Source of the DNA: Zobellia galactanivorans
GTDB taxonomy: Bacteria > Bacteroidota > Bacteroidia > Flavobacteriales > Flavobacteriaceae
Direction of reading: 5' to 3'
Length of the DNA stretch: 64,000 nt
Assembly: GCF_000973105.1 (NCBI RefSeq)
Contig: NC_015844.1
Coordinates: forward strand, 1,918,501-1,982,500
Shown piece after piece: positions 27,212 to 36,216 of this stretch. Every line of letters starts with the position of its first letter. The stretch's first letter is position 1. The position numbers and the translations under genes were made by a program. A model generated the notes under the pieces. That model did not search any database. It was not told where the DNA came from and saw only the letters and a program-made list of their open reading frames with translations.

Positions 27212-28234
27212 TTACGACCGGTTTCTATTGGTGGAGTTCCGTATCACCAATTGCGATTTCAAGACCTTGCGCGTTACGGCCCTGTCAAAATCGGCAATAC
27301 GATCTACAATGAGTTGGGCCGATTCTTTGCCCATTTCGTAACTCGGTTGGTCGATACTGGTAAGGGTAGGCTCGAGCAATTGGTCTACCGGTTCATTGTT
27401 AAACCCGATTATGGCCAGTTCCTCGGGCATGCGCAAGCCCCTTTCCTTGGCGGCCATCATGGCACCAATGGCCACTTGATCGCTAAAGGTAAGGATACCG
27501 TCAGGGTGGTCAGGGGAATACAAGAGCTTTCGCGCCGTACTCAGGTTGCCATCACGTGTAAAATCGGTGTTTTCAATAAGCTTTTCGTCTATTGCCATTT
27601 GGGCATCTTGCAAGGCCGCCCTATAGCCCGAAAGCCGGGTTTCGCTAATCTGTAGTTTTTCAGGTCCGCCAATATATGCTATGCGTGTACAGCCTACGGC
27701 AATGAGGTGTTGTGTAGCATCATAGGCCGCCTTAAAATTGTCGATGATCACCTTATCCGACACCACCTCTTCGCAAAGGCGGTTGAAGAATACCAAGGGA
27801 ATCTTTTTCTTTTTGGTGGTAGCAAAATGCTCGTATTGCTTGGTCTCACTGGCCAAGCTTACAATAAGGCCGGCAACTCCGATATCGGTCAGTTCTTTGA
27901 CCAAGATCTTTTCCCTCTCGTACGATTCGTTCGATTGACAAATGATAATCTGCATATGGTGCCGCTCCAGAACCTCTTCAATGCCCGAAATGGCCATGGC
28001 GTAAAGGTGGTACTTGACACTCGGTACGATTACGCCTACGGCATTGATTTTCTTTGCGGAAAAAGGGGTGATGTACTTGGTTTGAAAGTAGCCGTATTGT
28101 TGGGCCAGCTCCAATACCCTTTCCCTTGTTTTTATGCTAATACGGGGGTTACCTTGCAGCGCCCTTGAAACGGTAGAAACCGAAACTTTCAGCTCGGCTG
28201 CAATATCTTTTAAAGTCGTTTGTTTTTTATCCAA
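27212..28234 (-). CDS. LacI-family transcriptional regulator
   Basis: A 340-residue regulator. The HTH is at the N-terminus (TLKDIAAELKVSVSTVSRALQGN), followed by the hinge helix and a periplasmic-binding-like effector domain from about residue 60. No in-frame ATG precedes the HTH; the start is a TTG at 28234. Such regulators in Bacteroidota usually control sugar-use genes, but no carbohydrate locus is adjacent, so the target is elsewhere or autoregulatory. Confidence 0.88.
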   Translation of the reverse strand: MDKKQTTLKDIAAELKVSVSTVSRALQGNPRISIKTRERVLELAQQYGYFQTKYITPFSAKKINAVGVIVPSVKYHLYAMAISGIEEVLERHHMQIIICQSNESYEREKILVKELTDIGVAGLIVSLASETKQYEHFATTKKKKIPLVFFNRLCEEVVSDKVIIDNFKAAYDATQHLIAVGCTRIAYIGGPEKLQISETRLSGYRAALQDAQMAIDEKLIENTDFTRDGNLSTARKLLYSPDHPDGILTFSDQVAIGAMMAAKERGLRMPEELAIIGFNNEPVDQLLEPTLTSIDQPSYEMGKESAQLIVDRIADFDRAVTRKVLKSQLVIRNSTNRNRS

Positions 28235-28625
28235 ATTACTAATAATCAGTACGGCAAATATAATCTAAATTTCTAGAGCGGATACCAACATGACTTACCC
28301 CCTAGAGAGATTCAACTTTATTACCCCCTAAGTATCAGGCTAAAAGCACTTTTTTGTCAGGCTAGCCCCCCAAATCAACAAAGCACATATTGTTTTGGAA
28401 GTTCGACTGGCTTTGTGGGTTGAAATTTTATTGCTTCGAGTGACCGAGACATCAGTGATATACATTCTTAAAAAGGTATTGACATAGGGAAGTTTCCCTA
28501 TTTCGAGCACCCAAGCAATAGCATGTTCAACAGCTTTTCGAACAAAGTCCGACAACGCTCCACGCTACTTTTTTTTGCAAATTTCCTTTTCACGCCAATA
28601 TCCTTGTCCTCTTTCGGGTAGAATT
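28235..28625. other. Intergenic region without a supported gene
   Basis: About 390 bp. It contains the LacI-regulator promoter region. Just after the SUFU gene stop, a minus-strand stretch stays open for about 50 codons in another frame (RIEFYPKEDKDIGVKR and on); it could be an eroded gene end. A 71-codon minus-strand frame at 28340-28555 has no recognisable features. Confidence 0.5.
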
Positions 28626-29207
28626 CTATTCGGTTATTCTTTTTCGATTCACGTTATATAGGTCAAAGTTCGGATGCTTCCAGAATTTTTGAACGCCGTT
28701 TTTAGCAATGACATCCATTTCAGAGGCATAAATCGGGTAAAGTCCGGCAATATTGATCTTGTAGTCTAGGCCGATCTCGATATTGGCAAAGTCTTTTCTC
28801 TCTAAGATGGAAGGTGCAAAAACCAAAAAGGCATCCATTTCAGATTCGTCCGATATTTTTTCCCTAAAGTTTATGGTGTTACCATAAAAGAAGGGGCAAT
28901 TTCCTCTCAAGGTATCGGCGACATATCCCGCCACTTGGGTCCAAGAAGTATCATTTGAATCGACCGTAATGATCAATTCGGGTCGCCCAAGTTTCCAGTC
29001 GGGGTGGTTCCCTAGTGAAAGTCCGTATGTAATTGCCGTGATCATTCCTTTTTCAGGAACATCCCTATACACAATATTCGTAACTCCCGGAGTCCCATCC
29101 GTATGGGCATCCCCTTTAAAAAACTCAGGTTCGGTTTGAAAAATTCTGTCTAAATGGGCCAAGTATTGTTCAACAGGTGTTTTCTTCTTAAATAATCTTT
29201 TCAACAT
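28626..29207 (-). CDS. Suppressor-of-fused (SUFU) domain protein
   Basis: A 193-residue soluble protein. The central part fits the SUFU fold (GVTNIVYRDVPEKGMITAITYGLSL, then GRPELIITVDSND). Bacterial SUFU proteins are frequently immunity proteins for polymorphic toxins, but no toxin gene is adjacent here. It lies in a patchy accessory stretch next to gene remnants. A lone housekeeping-type member remains possible. Confidence 0.7.
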   Translation of the reverse strand: MLKRLFKKKTPVEQYLAHLDRIFQTEPEFFKGDAHTDGTPGVTNIVYRDVPEKGMITAITYGLSLGNHPDWKLGRPELIITVDSNDTSWTQVAGYVADTLRGNCPFFYGNTINFREKISDESEMDAFLVFAPSILERKDFANIEIGLDYKINIAGLYPIYASEMDVIAKNGVQKFWKHPNFDLYNVNRKRITE

Positions 29208-29365
29208 AAGATTTGGGGTTTATTGTCGTAGTAATGTATGGGCCATTTTTACAATAAAAAATGTAATTGACCCTTCCAAAGAACGTTGCATCCTCGGTTT
29301 TGGTATGTTCGAAAACAACGCTGGCCCAAAAAGCGTTTTAACGATTTTCCTTTCTGATCAAGTAG

Positions 29366-29402
29366 AAAAAAAGCCCTGCCAGGCGGCTATCGGGTCTTTT
29401 TT
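29366..29402 (-). terminator. Terminator-like hairpin at the end of the 29401-30123 gene
   Basis: On the minus strand an A-rich arm and GACCC pair with GGGC and a T-run (arms at 29392-29402 and 29366-29376, one bulge). The hairpin begins at the stop codon of the upstream gene. Confidence 0.55.
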
Positions 29403-30123
29403 AAAAGTCGCCCGTTAACGGGTTTGTTTTCAATACTTTTAACAAATACTCTTTTTTTTGCATCAAGTTCATGTTCTGTATGGAATCGGAAATGTTAACC
29501 GCAAGCTGTTGATTGCTATTTATTTTTGTCTTTACATATTTTGGCTCAAAATCTCCCGAGTCATTGTAGAAGTAAACAACAAATACTTTCTGATCATTGG
29601 TTTTGTATAGGCTATCAATAATGTTCCCGTGCCTATTTGTAGACACATTATAGTCTTGTTCGGCAAGTTGTTTGTAAATGGAATCTTTAGGGATGTTTTT
29701 TACCCCAAACAAATCATTTTTATTACTAATCGTATATTTTTTGTAGTAGTAGAAGTCTCTTTTCGTAAAAGGAAAAATAGTTTTACTGTATTTTATTTTA
29801 AAAAGGAAAAGTTCATTTTCAAATCGTTCGCGGGATTCTCCGAAGAGCGTTCCCAATTCCATTCCATCATCATTATATAATAAGTTCGGTCTATATTCTC
29901 GTAATCCATCGTAAACACTACTTATTTTTAAAGAGCTTAATCGATTATTGAATATGGTTATTTTATAGGGTGTGTATATAAACATACTATCTCTAAAAGG
30001 TCTTACCTTATAATCAATATCCCTTGCTTCCGTATTATTAATTTCAAAAGGAGGTTTTGAGTACTGATATGTTATAAACGTGGCCAAGATTATTAGAAGA
30101 AGAACACCTAGTTTTTTTATCAT
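29401..30123 (-). CDS. Hypothetical membrane-anchored protein
   Basis: A 240-residue protein with one N-terminal membrane segment (about 4-20) and a hydrophilic remainder rich in tyrosine, lysine and asparagine. No motif or family was recognised. The gene is clearly more AT-rich than its neighbours, which fits recent acquisition. A terminator-like hairpin overlaps its stop. It stands between the SUFU gene and an EF-hand remnant. Confidence 0.55.
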   Translation of the reverse strand: MIKKLGVLLLIILATFITYQYSKPPFEINNTEARDIDYKVRPFRDSMFIYTPYKITIFNNRLSSLKISSVYDGLREYRPNLLYNDDGMELGTLFGESRERFENELFLFKIKYSKTIFPFTKRDFYYYKKYTISNKNDLFGVKNIPKDSIYKQLAEQDYNVSTNRHGNIIDSLYKTNDQKVFVVYFYNDSGDFEPKYVKTKINSNQQLAVNISDSIQNMNLMQKKEYLLKVLKTNPLTGDF

Positions 30124-30259
30124 TTCTTACTCTTATTATGCATATGCGCAATCGGTCTTATATAAGATTTGTCACTTCGATCAAGTACCGAATTGAATGT
30201 CGACGCGTAGCGGTTCACGACTAAGCTGGAATTGATTATAAATTAGATACGTTATTCGC

Positions 30260-30545
30260 TTAAGATACCCTTATCCGCCAAATGTCATTTGTATTAGAAC
30301 GTGCTAGAAGTCCCCTTTCGTGTGCTGCTTCCACTTCTGTTGGCGTGACTTTGTTATCTGCATTGGCATCTGGGCCGTTAAAACCATATTCGGGTTTAAC
30401 TTTGGCGAACTCTGCTTCATTCAGTTTCCCGTCTTTGTCCGTATCAAATCGGTGAAAAAGTTAATTATGGTAATTCTTCTGTATTCTCCTTCATCTATGA
30501 AAGCTTTGAGTTCTTTACGGTAGTAATTCAAATTATGACCTTTAA
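30260..30545 (-). pseudogene. Frameshifted EF-hand protein remnant
   Basis: On the minus strand, a frame ending at 30260 encodes a canonical EF-hand loop (DTDKDGKLNEAEF) followed by a second, weaker loop (DANADNKVTPTEVE). A stop lies immediately upstream in that frame. The open reading continues upstream in another frame (FFKGHNLNYYRKELKAF to INFFTD), so the junction near 30446-30450 looks like a frameshift. No start codon is found. I interpret this as a decayed gene for a calcium-binding protein. Confidence 0.6.
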
Positions 30546-30619
30546 AAAAGGGCGAAGGCCATATAAAAAAAATTTAGAGGACCGTTTATTTTATTTTTAT
30601 ATATTTGAATCCAATTTTT

Positions 30620-30639
30620 ACATGTGCAAAAACGCATAT
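30620..30639. promoter_or_regulatory. ArsR operator upstream of arsR
   Basis: An inverted repeat ACATGTG-N6-CGCATAT, 18 bp before the arsR start. The same layout recurs at 31030-31049 before the permease gene, so both are probable sites for the ArsR protein. Confidence 0.6.
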
Positions 30640-30656
30640 GTTAAAAAATAAGATAG

Positions 30657-30992
30657 ATGGACGAGCATATTAATATATTCAAAGCCTTATCGGATGCGAC
30701 GCGATTAAAGATTGTTTGGCTGCTGACGAACATCGATGAAAAGATTTGCGTTTCGGAAATTGTAGAGGTATTGGACGAATATCAATATAATGTATCGCGC
30801 CATCTGAAAATATTAAAAAAAGCCAATTTGGTAGAAGAGGTTAAAGAAGGAAAGTGGGTGTTTTACTATTTGACACCGATCAAGAGCGAATTCAGGCAAT
30901 TGATTCAAGAAGCCATAAAAACGATTCCCGAATCGCAGATGAATAACGAAATACACAAATGCAAAATATTACTGGCAGAACGCCCTAAATAA
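30657..30992 (+). CDS. ArsR/SmtB-family metalloregulator
   Basis: A 111-residue winged-helix repressor. The N-terminal helices (IFKALSDATRLKIVWLL), the ICVSEI helix with one cysteine near residue 31, the recognition helix (YQYNVSRHLKILKKANLV) and the beta-wing (VKEGKWVFYYL) are all visible. A second cysteine lies near the C-terminus (HKCKILL). It could sense arsenite or another thiophilic metal, but the classic ELCVCDL pair is not present. It precedes a permease with a matching operator between them. Confidence 0.85.
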   Translation: MDEHINIFKALSDATRLKIVWLLTNIDEKICVSEIVEVLDEYQYNVSRHLKILKKANLVEEVKEGKWVFYYLTPIKSEFRQLIQEAIKTIPESQMNNEIHKCKILLAERPK

Positions 30993-31029
30993 AGAGAAAA
31001 CTAAAGCATTCGCTTTTTTTTGCCATAAC

Positions 31030-31049
31030 ATATGTGATTTGGCGCATAT
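31030..31049. promoter_or_regulatory. Second ArsR operator, before the permease
   Basis: ATATGTG-N6-CGCATAT, matching the site at 30620-30639 in arm sequence and spacing. It lies 26 bp before the permease start, so the permease may have its own ArsR-controlled promoter. Confidence 0.6.
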
Positions 31050-31075
31050 ATTATAACGCTATTAAAACAAATATC

Positions 31076-32083
31076 ATGAACGAAAAATTAAAATTAGCAT
31101 TAGACGAGTTTATACATGTAGGGGTAGTATTGGTACTTATCATTGCCCTAGTATCGATAGTTACCGGTTTAATCAGGGCTTTTATACCCCAGCAAAAACT
31201 TCAAAAACGCTTATCAAAAACAGGAAAGTACAGTGGATTAATGGGAGCCCTACTCGGCATCCCTACTCCTTTCTGCAGTGCGTCTATGGTGCCCGTTTCT
31301 ATGGGAATGATAGAAATGGGAGCCCCTTTCGCCATGGTGTTTTCCTTTTTGCTTTCTGCCCCATTGGCCAATTTTGTTGTGGTTGGCTTTATTTTTGGTG
31401 TTTTCGGATGGAAAGTGGCCTTGGTCTACTTCTTGATCGTTTTTTTGGGTTCCATATTTTTTGGTAGCATTGCCGGAAAGACCTCTCTTAAAAACTGCGT
31501 AAAACGCATCGATCTAAATTCAAAAGCTGCCACAAATACTTGTACGGCCCAACCCGCTACGGATTGTGCCACCGTCTCAAGTGGTCCAACAGCCTCTTGC
31601 GGAGCCGTTCAAAGTCCGTGTTCAGATACCCCGCCACCTTCTACCGGGGCCTGTGGGGCAAGCCCTGAATCGAATCCAAAACTTAAAGAAGCCTTTACTT
31701 TTGGCTGGGCATTGTTCAAGCGAATTTTCCCCTACGTTTTACTTGGTGCGGTAATCAGTGCGGTTTCAGCCGTATTCGTACCTGATGCATGGGTAGAAAA
31801 ATATCTCGGAAACAATAGTCCACTTGCCATACCCATAGCGGCGGGCATAGGTGTTCCCCTGTATTTACGAATAGAAATGGCGATTCCCATACTAAAGGCA
31901 CTTATCGTCAAGGGGATGAGTATGGGTGCGGCCATGGCCTTGATCATTGGGGGAACGGGAGCAAGCTTGCCAGAGATTGCCATTATCTCTTCCATGCTAA
32001 AGCCCAAGGCTATAATCGCATTTGTGGGTTCTGTAATGACCATGGCCATAGTCGGTGGTTTTATCTTTTACTTTTTCTTCTAA
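31076..32083 (+). CDS. ArsP/DUF318-family permease with cysteine-rich loop
   Basis: A 335-residue membrane permease with about eight membrane segments in two halves. The first half has GIPTPFCSASMVPVSMGM, the conserved cysteine motif of this family. The second half has AAGIGVPLYLRIEMAIPI. The halves are joined by a hydrophilic loop at about 150-205 with six cysteines. DUF318 permeases include ArsP, which exports organoarsenicals, and related metal exporters. Control by the adjacent ArsR supports a thiophilic substrate. The ATG at 31076 is used; the upstream in-frame extension covers the operator. Confidence 0.8.
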   Translation: MNEKLKLALDEFIHVGVVLVLIIALVSIVTGLIRAFIPQQKLQKRLSKTGKYSGLMGALLGIPTPFCSASMVPVSMGMIEMGAPFAMVFSFLLSAPLANFVVVGFIFGVFGWKVALVYFLIVFLGSIFFGSIAGKTSLKNCVKRIDLNSKAATNTCTAQPATDCATVSSGPTASCGAVQSPCSDTPPPSTGACGASPESNPKLKEAFTFGWALFKRIFPYVLLGAVISAVSAVFVPDAWVEKYLGNNSPLAIPIAAGIGVPLYLRIEMAIPILKALIVKGMSMGAAMALIIGGTGASLPEIAIISSMLKPKAIIAFVGSVMTMAIVGGFIFYFFF

Positions 32084-32093
32084 AACCATTTGT

Positions 32094-32435
32094 ATGCAAT
32101 CACTCTCCAATTTTTTTAAAAAGCTTGTCAAAGCTTGTCCGTATGCGCTGTTAGGAAAGCAATGTAAGGATGTGCTTAAGGGCCAGCCGAGTAGCCCTAA
32201 GCCTTCAAAAAATAAAACACACTTGTTTAAAGCCGGTATAAAAACGGGGCGAAACATTGCACTGGTCGGGGTGTTTTGCCCTTTTCTTTGGTATGCTATA
32301 TTATCAGGGGCCAGTAGAAATTTTATCCTACTGAATTTGATACATTCGGGCATCATTGTAGGTTTAGGGCTTCTAGTATTAGGTTTTAATTACCTCGCCT
32401 TATACGCCTATACAAAATCACCTAAAAGGGGTTAG
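32094..32435 (+). CDS. Small membrane protein in the ArsR/ArsP unit
   Basis: A 113-residue protein with an N-terminal amphipathic lysine-rich stretch containing two cysteines (KACPYALLGKQCKDVLKG), a basic middle, and two membrane segments at about 52-68 and 80-102. It begins 10 bp after the permease stop, so it belongs to the same operon. The family is not recognised. It could be a partner of the permease. Confidence 0.6.
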   Translation: MQSLSNFFKKLVKACPYALLGKQCKDVLKGQPSSPKPSKNKTHLFKAGIKTGRNIALVGVFCPFLWYAILSGASRNFILLNLIHSGIIVGLGLLVLGFNYLALYAYTKSPKRG

Positions 32436-32565
32436 TTGGATAAGGTTTGCTAAGAGGAGGCCTTGATTCATCGTTGAAGTAATACGACATTGAAGGTTTC
32501 TCTTTTTTCAGCGCTTCTAGAACATCTTGGTCTTGAGTTTTGACGGGAATTATACTCGTGTCAAA
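32422..32565 (-). pseudogene. C-terminal fragment of a decayed gene
   Basis: A 47-codon open stretch with clear protein-like composition (DTSIIPVKTQDQDVLEALKK and on, ending PPLSKPYPTNPF). It is preceded by an in-frame TGA and has no start codon. It overlaps the end of the converging small membrane protein gene by 14 bp. I interpret it as the surviving end of a lost gene; a real short gene with a non-standard start is less likely. Confidence 0.4.
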
Positions 32566-32665
32566 TCAGTAAATTTAATGATTAAACTTACTGTCCTAAA
32601 ATTTGGGGTATCTACAGTTACTATCCAACATTCAGTGACAACTTAAATATTAAAACATACCATTT

Positions 32666-33154
32666 TTACCAATCATCTTCTTGTGAGAACTCAAAAAGCT
32701 TGGCTAAATTATCTTCAATTATTGGGACGTCTTTTGATTTAAAACGTTTTCTAAATTCACCATTTCCATTAAGGGCGTATTTTTCTATAGCGTATATACT
32801 TCCTTCGTCAAATATACCTACACTTGTCTGGCTTTTAAACTTCAGGTTTTTGGCAGCTATCCGGTATCTATCTTCTTTGAATTGAATTACAAAGCTGCCC
32901 ATCATATTAGAAGCCATTAGATACATACTAGTGGTACCTTTATAGTTTATGGGGGCATCGGCAAATTTTCCAATAATAGAATTGGTATTCAATTCTAGAG
33001 AAGAGAATTTGCCAGATGATTTTAGCTGTTTCAGTAGCTGTTCAGAGGTACCCTTGTACTGCCTTATACTTCGCCAAATGACTTGGCCATTATCTACTTC
33101 TATTTGCGAAAATGCCAAGGTATTGACCATAAATAAAAACAAAAATAATCTCAT
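32666..33154 (-). CDS. Secreted hypothetical protein (DUF4468-like)
   Basis: A 162-residue protein with a signal peptide (MRLFLFLFMVNTLAFS, cleavage before QIEVDNGQ). The mature part has alternating strands and a RYRIAAKNLKF stretch, reminiscent of DUF4468-type secreted proteins of Bacteroidota. The function is unknown. It is separated from hsdR by 62 bp and is not obviously part of the restriction operon. Confidence 0.6.
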   Translation of the reverse strand: MRLFLFLFMVNTLAFSQIEVDNGQVIWRSIRQYKGTSEQLLKQLKSSGKFSSLELNTNSIIGKFADAPINYKGTTSMYLMASNMMGSFVIQFKEDRYRIAAKNLKFKSQTSVGIFDEGSIYAIEKYALNGNGEFRKRFKSKDVPIIEDNLAKLFEFSQEDDW

Positions 33155-33216
33155 CTTACAATCTCTTTTTAAACTTATTTTTCCTAATTATTTTACGAAT
33201 AAATTTTTCCAAAATA

Positions 33217-36216
33217 TCAACCAAGCAACGGCCACTCCGCATACTGCCCTTCGGCCTGTTCAATAACTTCTTTTAGTAGCTTGTCCAATTCGGAGAAAGG
33301 GACTTTGCCCCGGAGTTCTTTTTTGACTGCCAGGCGAATAGCTGCTTTGGCATCTTCTTTCTTGGTCCAGTCCAATTGCAGGTTTTTCTTTACGGACGCT
33401 ACCACGTTATGTACCAAATCCTGAACTGGGCCGGCCTCGTTCAAGATGGCACTATTGGCGGAAAGTAGATCGTAAAAAGCGAGTTCGTCTTCGGTAAGCC
33501 CTAGTTCCTTGGTTCGCTTATCATCTTCCTTCATGTCGTTCGCAATATCCAGCAAATGCTTTATTGCGGCGATGGAATCCAAACTATTCTTATGGTATTT
33601 GCCCAGTACTTTCTCTAGTTCTTCCTTGAGCTTACGTCCTTTTTTGATGTTCTTGCTCATACGCACTTTCAACTCATCGTTGATAATGCGGCGCAGGAGC
33701 TCTATTTTTATGTTTTCGGCGCCTTTGTCCTTTACAATAGCTTGGAAAGAGTCGTCTATAATTGAAATATCGATTTTATCAAGATTGTACATGGCCGCTA
33801 AGTCTACAATGGCCTGTGATTCCAAAGACCTGCTGATGAGGTCCTTTATACGGTCGTTTTTGGTGCGTTGTGCTCCTGGCGGATATTTTATTTTTCGTAT
33901 CTGCTCCCTGAATTTTTGAAGGATGGCCACCTCTTCCTGTATTGCCCAAATCCGTTCATCTGAACTGGTCATGGCCATCAACTCGCTCAACTTTCGTTCT
34001 TCCTTGAGATAGCCTTCTGTCGTGGCATCGTCTTTTAACAACCTGTTTACGACATCTGTTGTCCACTTCATTTTCTCCGTGGCAGGCATCCCATTGATCG
34101 TATCCAATTCAAACCCTCCCACTAAGGATTTGACTATGCTTAATTGCTCTAAACACAATTCCACCGCTGCATCCAGATCTAAAGTGGGTTTACCCGCCCC
34201 GCCGCTACCGGTGTATTTTTTGGTGGCTTCTGCCAGAAAACCTGAGATACCGATAAAATCGACCACCAATCCATTGGGTTTACCTTCAAAAACCCGATTG
34301 ACACGGGCAATGGCCTGCATTAAATTATGGCCTTTCATAATCTTGTCCACATACATGGTATGGGCACAGGGAGCATCAAAACCAGTGAGCCACATATCGC
34401 GTACAATGACCATTTTAAGTGGGTCTTCCGGGTTCTTGAATCTTGCCTTTACCGCTTCCATGGCATCTTTGGTCCGCATGTGGGGATTCCAGCTCACGGG
34501 GTCTTTGCCCGGGTTGCTGGTCATGATCACGGCAATTTCGGGACAACCTTCCAAGGCGGTCAAGGCATCGTACATTTTTACGCAGTTTCTGCGGCTCATA
34601 CATACGATCATGGCCTTGCCGTCCAATGTTGCAGTGCGTGCGTTAAAGTGCTCTAAAATATCCTTTGCAACGGTCTTTACGCGATCCTCGGCACCTGCCG
34701 CATCTTCCACCGCAGCCCAAACCCCTACTGTGGTATCTTCGGCCTGTTCCTCTACCTCTTCCAATTCTTGGGTGTATTGCGCCTTTATGTTGAGCGGTAC
34801 CATTTTGGGCTCGTAGTAAATGGGCACCGTGGCACCGTCTTCTACGGCTTGTTTAATATCGTAGGTGTGAATGGTGGGGCCAAAAACCTGTTCGGTATCC
34901 GCATCCTTACTATCTACCGGCGTACCGGTAAAACCAATAAATGAGGCATTGGGCAAGGCCCGGCGAATGTTCTGCGCAAAACCGCCACTTTCAAATCCGT
35001 ACTGGGTGCGGTGCGCCTCGTCGGCCATGACTATAAGATTAAAGCGTTCACTCAAAATAGGGTGCTGTACTTCTTTTCCGTCCGCTAGTTCTTTTAACCT
35101 GAACTTCTCTATAGTGGTAAAAATAACACCACCGCCATCGGAACTCAATAAACGTCTGAGGTGGTCGGTACTTTTGGCATGCTGTACATCGCCTACCAAA
35201 TCTTTGGCGAGTACAAAATTGTCATATAATTGTTCGTCCAGATCGCTACGGTCTACCTGTATTACAATGGTCGGGTTCTTCAGTTCCGGGCGTTGGCGTA
35301 AGATGCCCGTTAAGATGGCCATACCAATACTCTTACCGGAGCCTTGGGTATGCCAAATGACCCCCAAACGACCGTCGCCATGGGGTTTTATGTTTTTTAA
35401 ACTACTTTCTAAGGCACGGCTTATGCCCCAATATTGGTGGTACTTGGCTCCCTTTTTTATGATTTTGCCATTATGGTCTTCGTGAAAAATGAAATGCTGT
35501 AGGTAATCCAATAGCGTTTCTTTAGGGAATAGGCCATGCAAAAGCACCTCTAATTGTAGCTCTGCTTTCTGCTCGGTATCGTCCCCATCCAGACTTTTCC
35601 ATGGGGCGAACCATTCCAAGGCGGAGGAATACATGCCGTGTAATGCCTCCAAACCATCTGATGCCACACAAATGGCATTGTAATCGAACAGCTGTGGAAT
35701 ATCTAACACATAGTTATGTAGTTGCCTATGCGCATTCTCAACCCCAACAGTAGAATCAAAAGGGTTCTTAAACTCAAAGACAATGAGCGGCAACCCATTG
35801 ATAAAAATAAGAAGGTCGGTACGGCGGCTGTTTTTGCCAACGATACTGACTTCGTCGGCTACGATAAAATTGTTGTTTTCGGGGTGGTCGTAATCTATGG
35901 GGTACAGGTGCTTTGCCTTTTCGTTGCCTTGGGCATCTTTCCAGGAGATGTCCAAACCTTGGGTGAGTTTACGGTGAAAATCGCGGTTACGGTATGCGAC
36001 CTCCATACCCTCGTGTTGGGTGAATTGGGCAAAGGCCTCACTGCGTGCCGTTTCGGGTACCTCTGGGTAGGTAGTTTTAAGAAAGTTCTTGAGCTCCGTT
36101 TCCAATACTACCTTTTTAAGGTCGCGGTCCAAGGCATTGCCCGGTATATGGGTATAACCTAATTCTTTTAGCCAAGCAATGGCCGCATTTTGGGCGGTAT
36201 GTTCGTTTAGGCTCAT
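33217..36216 (-). CDS. hsdR: Type I restriction enzyme R subunit
   Basis: A 999-residue motor/nuclease subunit. The N-terminal PD-(D/E)XK nuclease has RTDLLIF and IVFEFKNP near residues 133-155. The SF2 translocase follows with Walker A HTQGSGKS near 290, ADEAHRTQYG near 395 as the DEAD-box motif, FIGFTGTP as motif III, and a second RecA fold ending in MQAIARVNRVFEG. The C-terminal helical region contacts the methylase core. Its ATG overlaps the hsdS stop (ATGA at 36213-36216), so R is translationally coupled to S. Confidence 0.93.
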   Translation of the reverse strand: MSLNEHTAQNAAIAWLKELGYTHIPGNALDRDLKKVVLETELKNFLKTTYPEVPETARSEAFAQFTQHEGMEVAYRNRDFHRKLTQGLDISWKDAQGNEKAKHLYPIDYDHPENNNFIVADEVSIVGKNSRRTDLLIFINGLPLIVFEFKNPFDSTVGVENAHRQLHNYVLDIPQLFDYNAICVASDGLEALHGMYSSALEWFAPWKSLDGDDTEQKAELQLEVLLHGLFPKETLLDYLQHFIFHEDHNGKIIKKGAKYHQYWGISRALESSLKNIKPHGDGRLGVIWHTQGSGKSIGMAILTGILRQRPELKNPTIVIQVDRSDLDEQLYDNFVLAKDLVGDVQHAKSTDHLRRLLSSDGGGVIFTTIEKFRLKELADGKEVQHPILSERFNLIVMADEAHRTQYGFESGGFAQNIRRALPNASFIGFTGTPVDSKDADTEQVFGPTIHTYDIKQAVEDGATVPIYYEPKMVPLNIKAQYTQELEEVEEQAEDTTVGVWAAVEDAAGAEDRVKTVAKDILEHFNARTATLDGKAMIVCMSRRNCVKMYDALTALEGCPEIAVIMTSNPGKDPVSWNPHMRTKDAMEAVKARFKNPEDPLKMVIVRDMWLTGFDAPCAHTMYVDKIMKGHNLMQAIARVNRVFEGKPNGLVVDFIGISGFLAEATKKYTGSGGAGKPTLDLDAAVELCLEQLSIVKSLVGGFELDTINGMPATEKMKWTTDVVNRLLKDDATTEGYLKEERKLSELMAMTSSDERIWAIQEEVAILQKFREQIRKIKYPPGAQRTKNDRIKDLISRSLESQAIVDLAAMYNLDKIDISIIDDSFQAIVKDKGAENIKIELLRRIINDELKVRMSKNIKKGRKLKEELEKVLGKYHKNSLDSIAAIKHLLDIANDMKEDDKRTKELGLTEDELAFYDLLSANSAILNEAGPVQDLVHNVVASVKKNLQLDWTKKEDAKAAIRLAVKKELRGKVPFSELDKLLKEVIEQAEGQYAEWPLLG

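Noticed and set aside
28340-28555. Possible 71-residue protein in the gap after the LacI regulator
   Set aside because: No motif, no ribosome site and no clear promoter; more likely an open stretch in decayed sequence.
34022-34816. Long open frame (264 codons) on the plus strand
   Set aside because: It lies wholly antisense to hsdR, whose domains are unmistakable; it has no recognisable motif.
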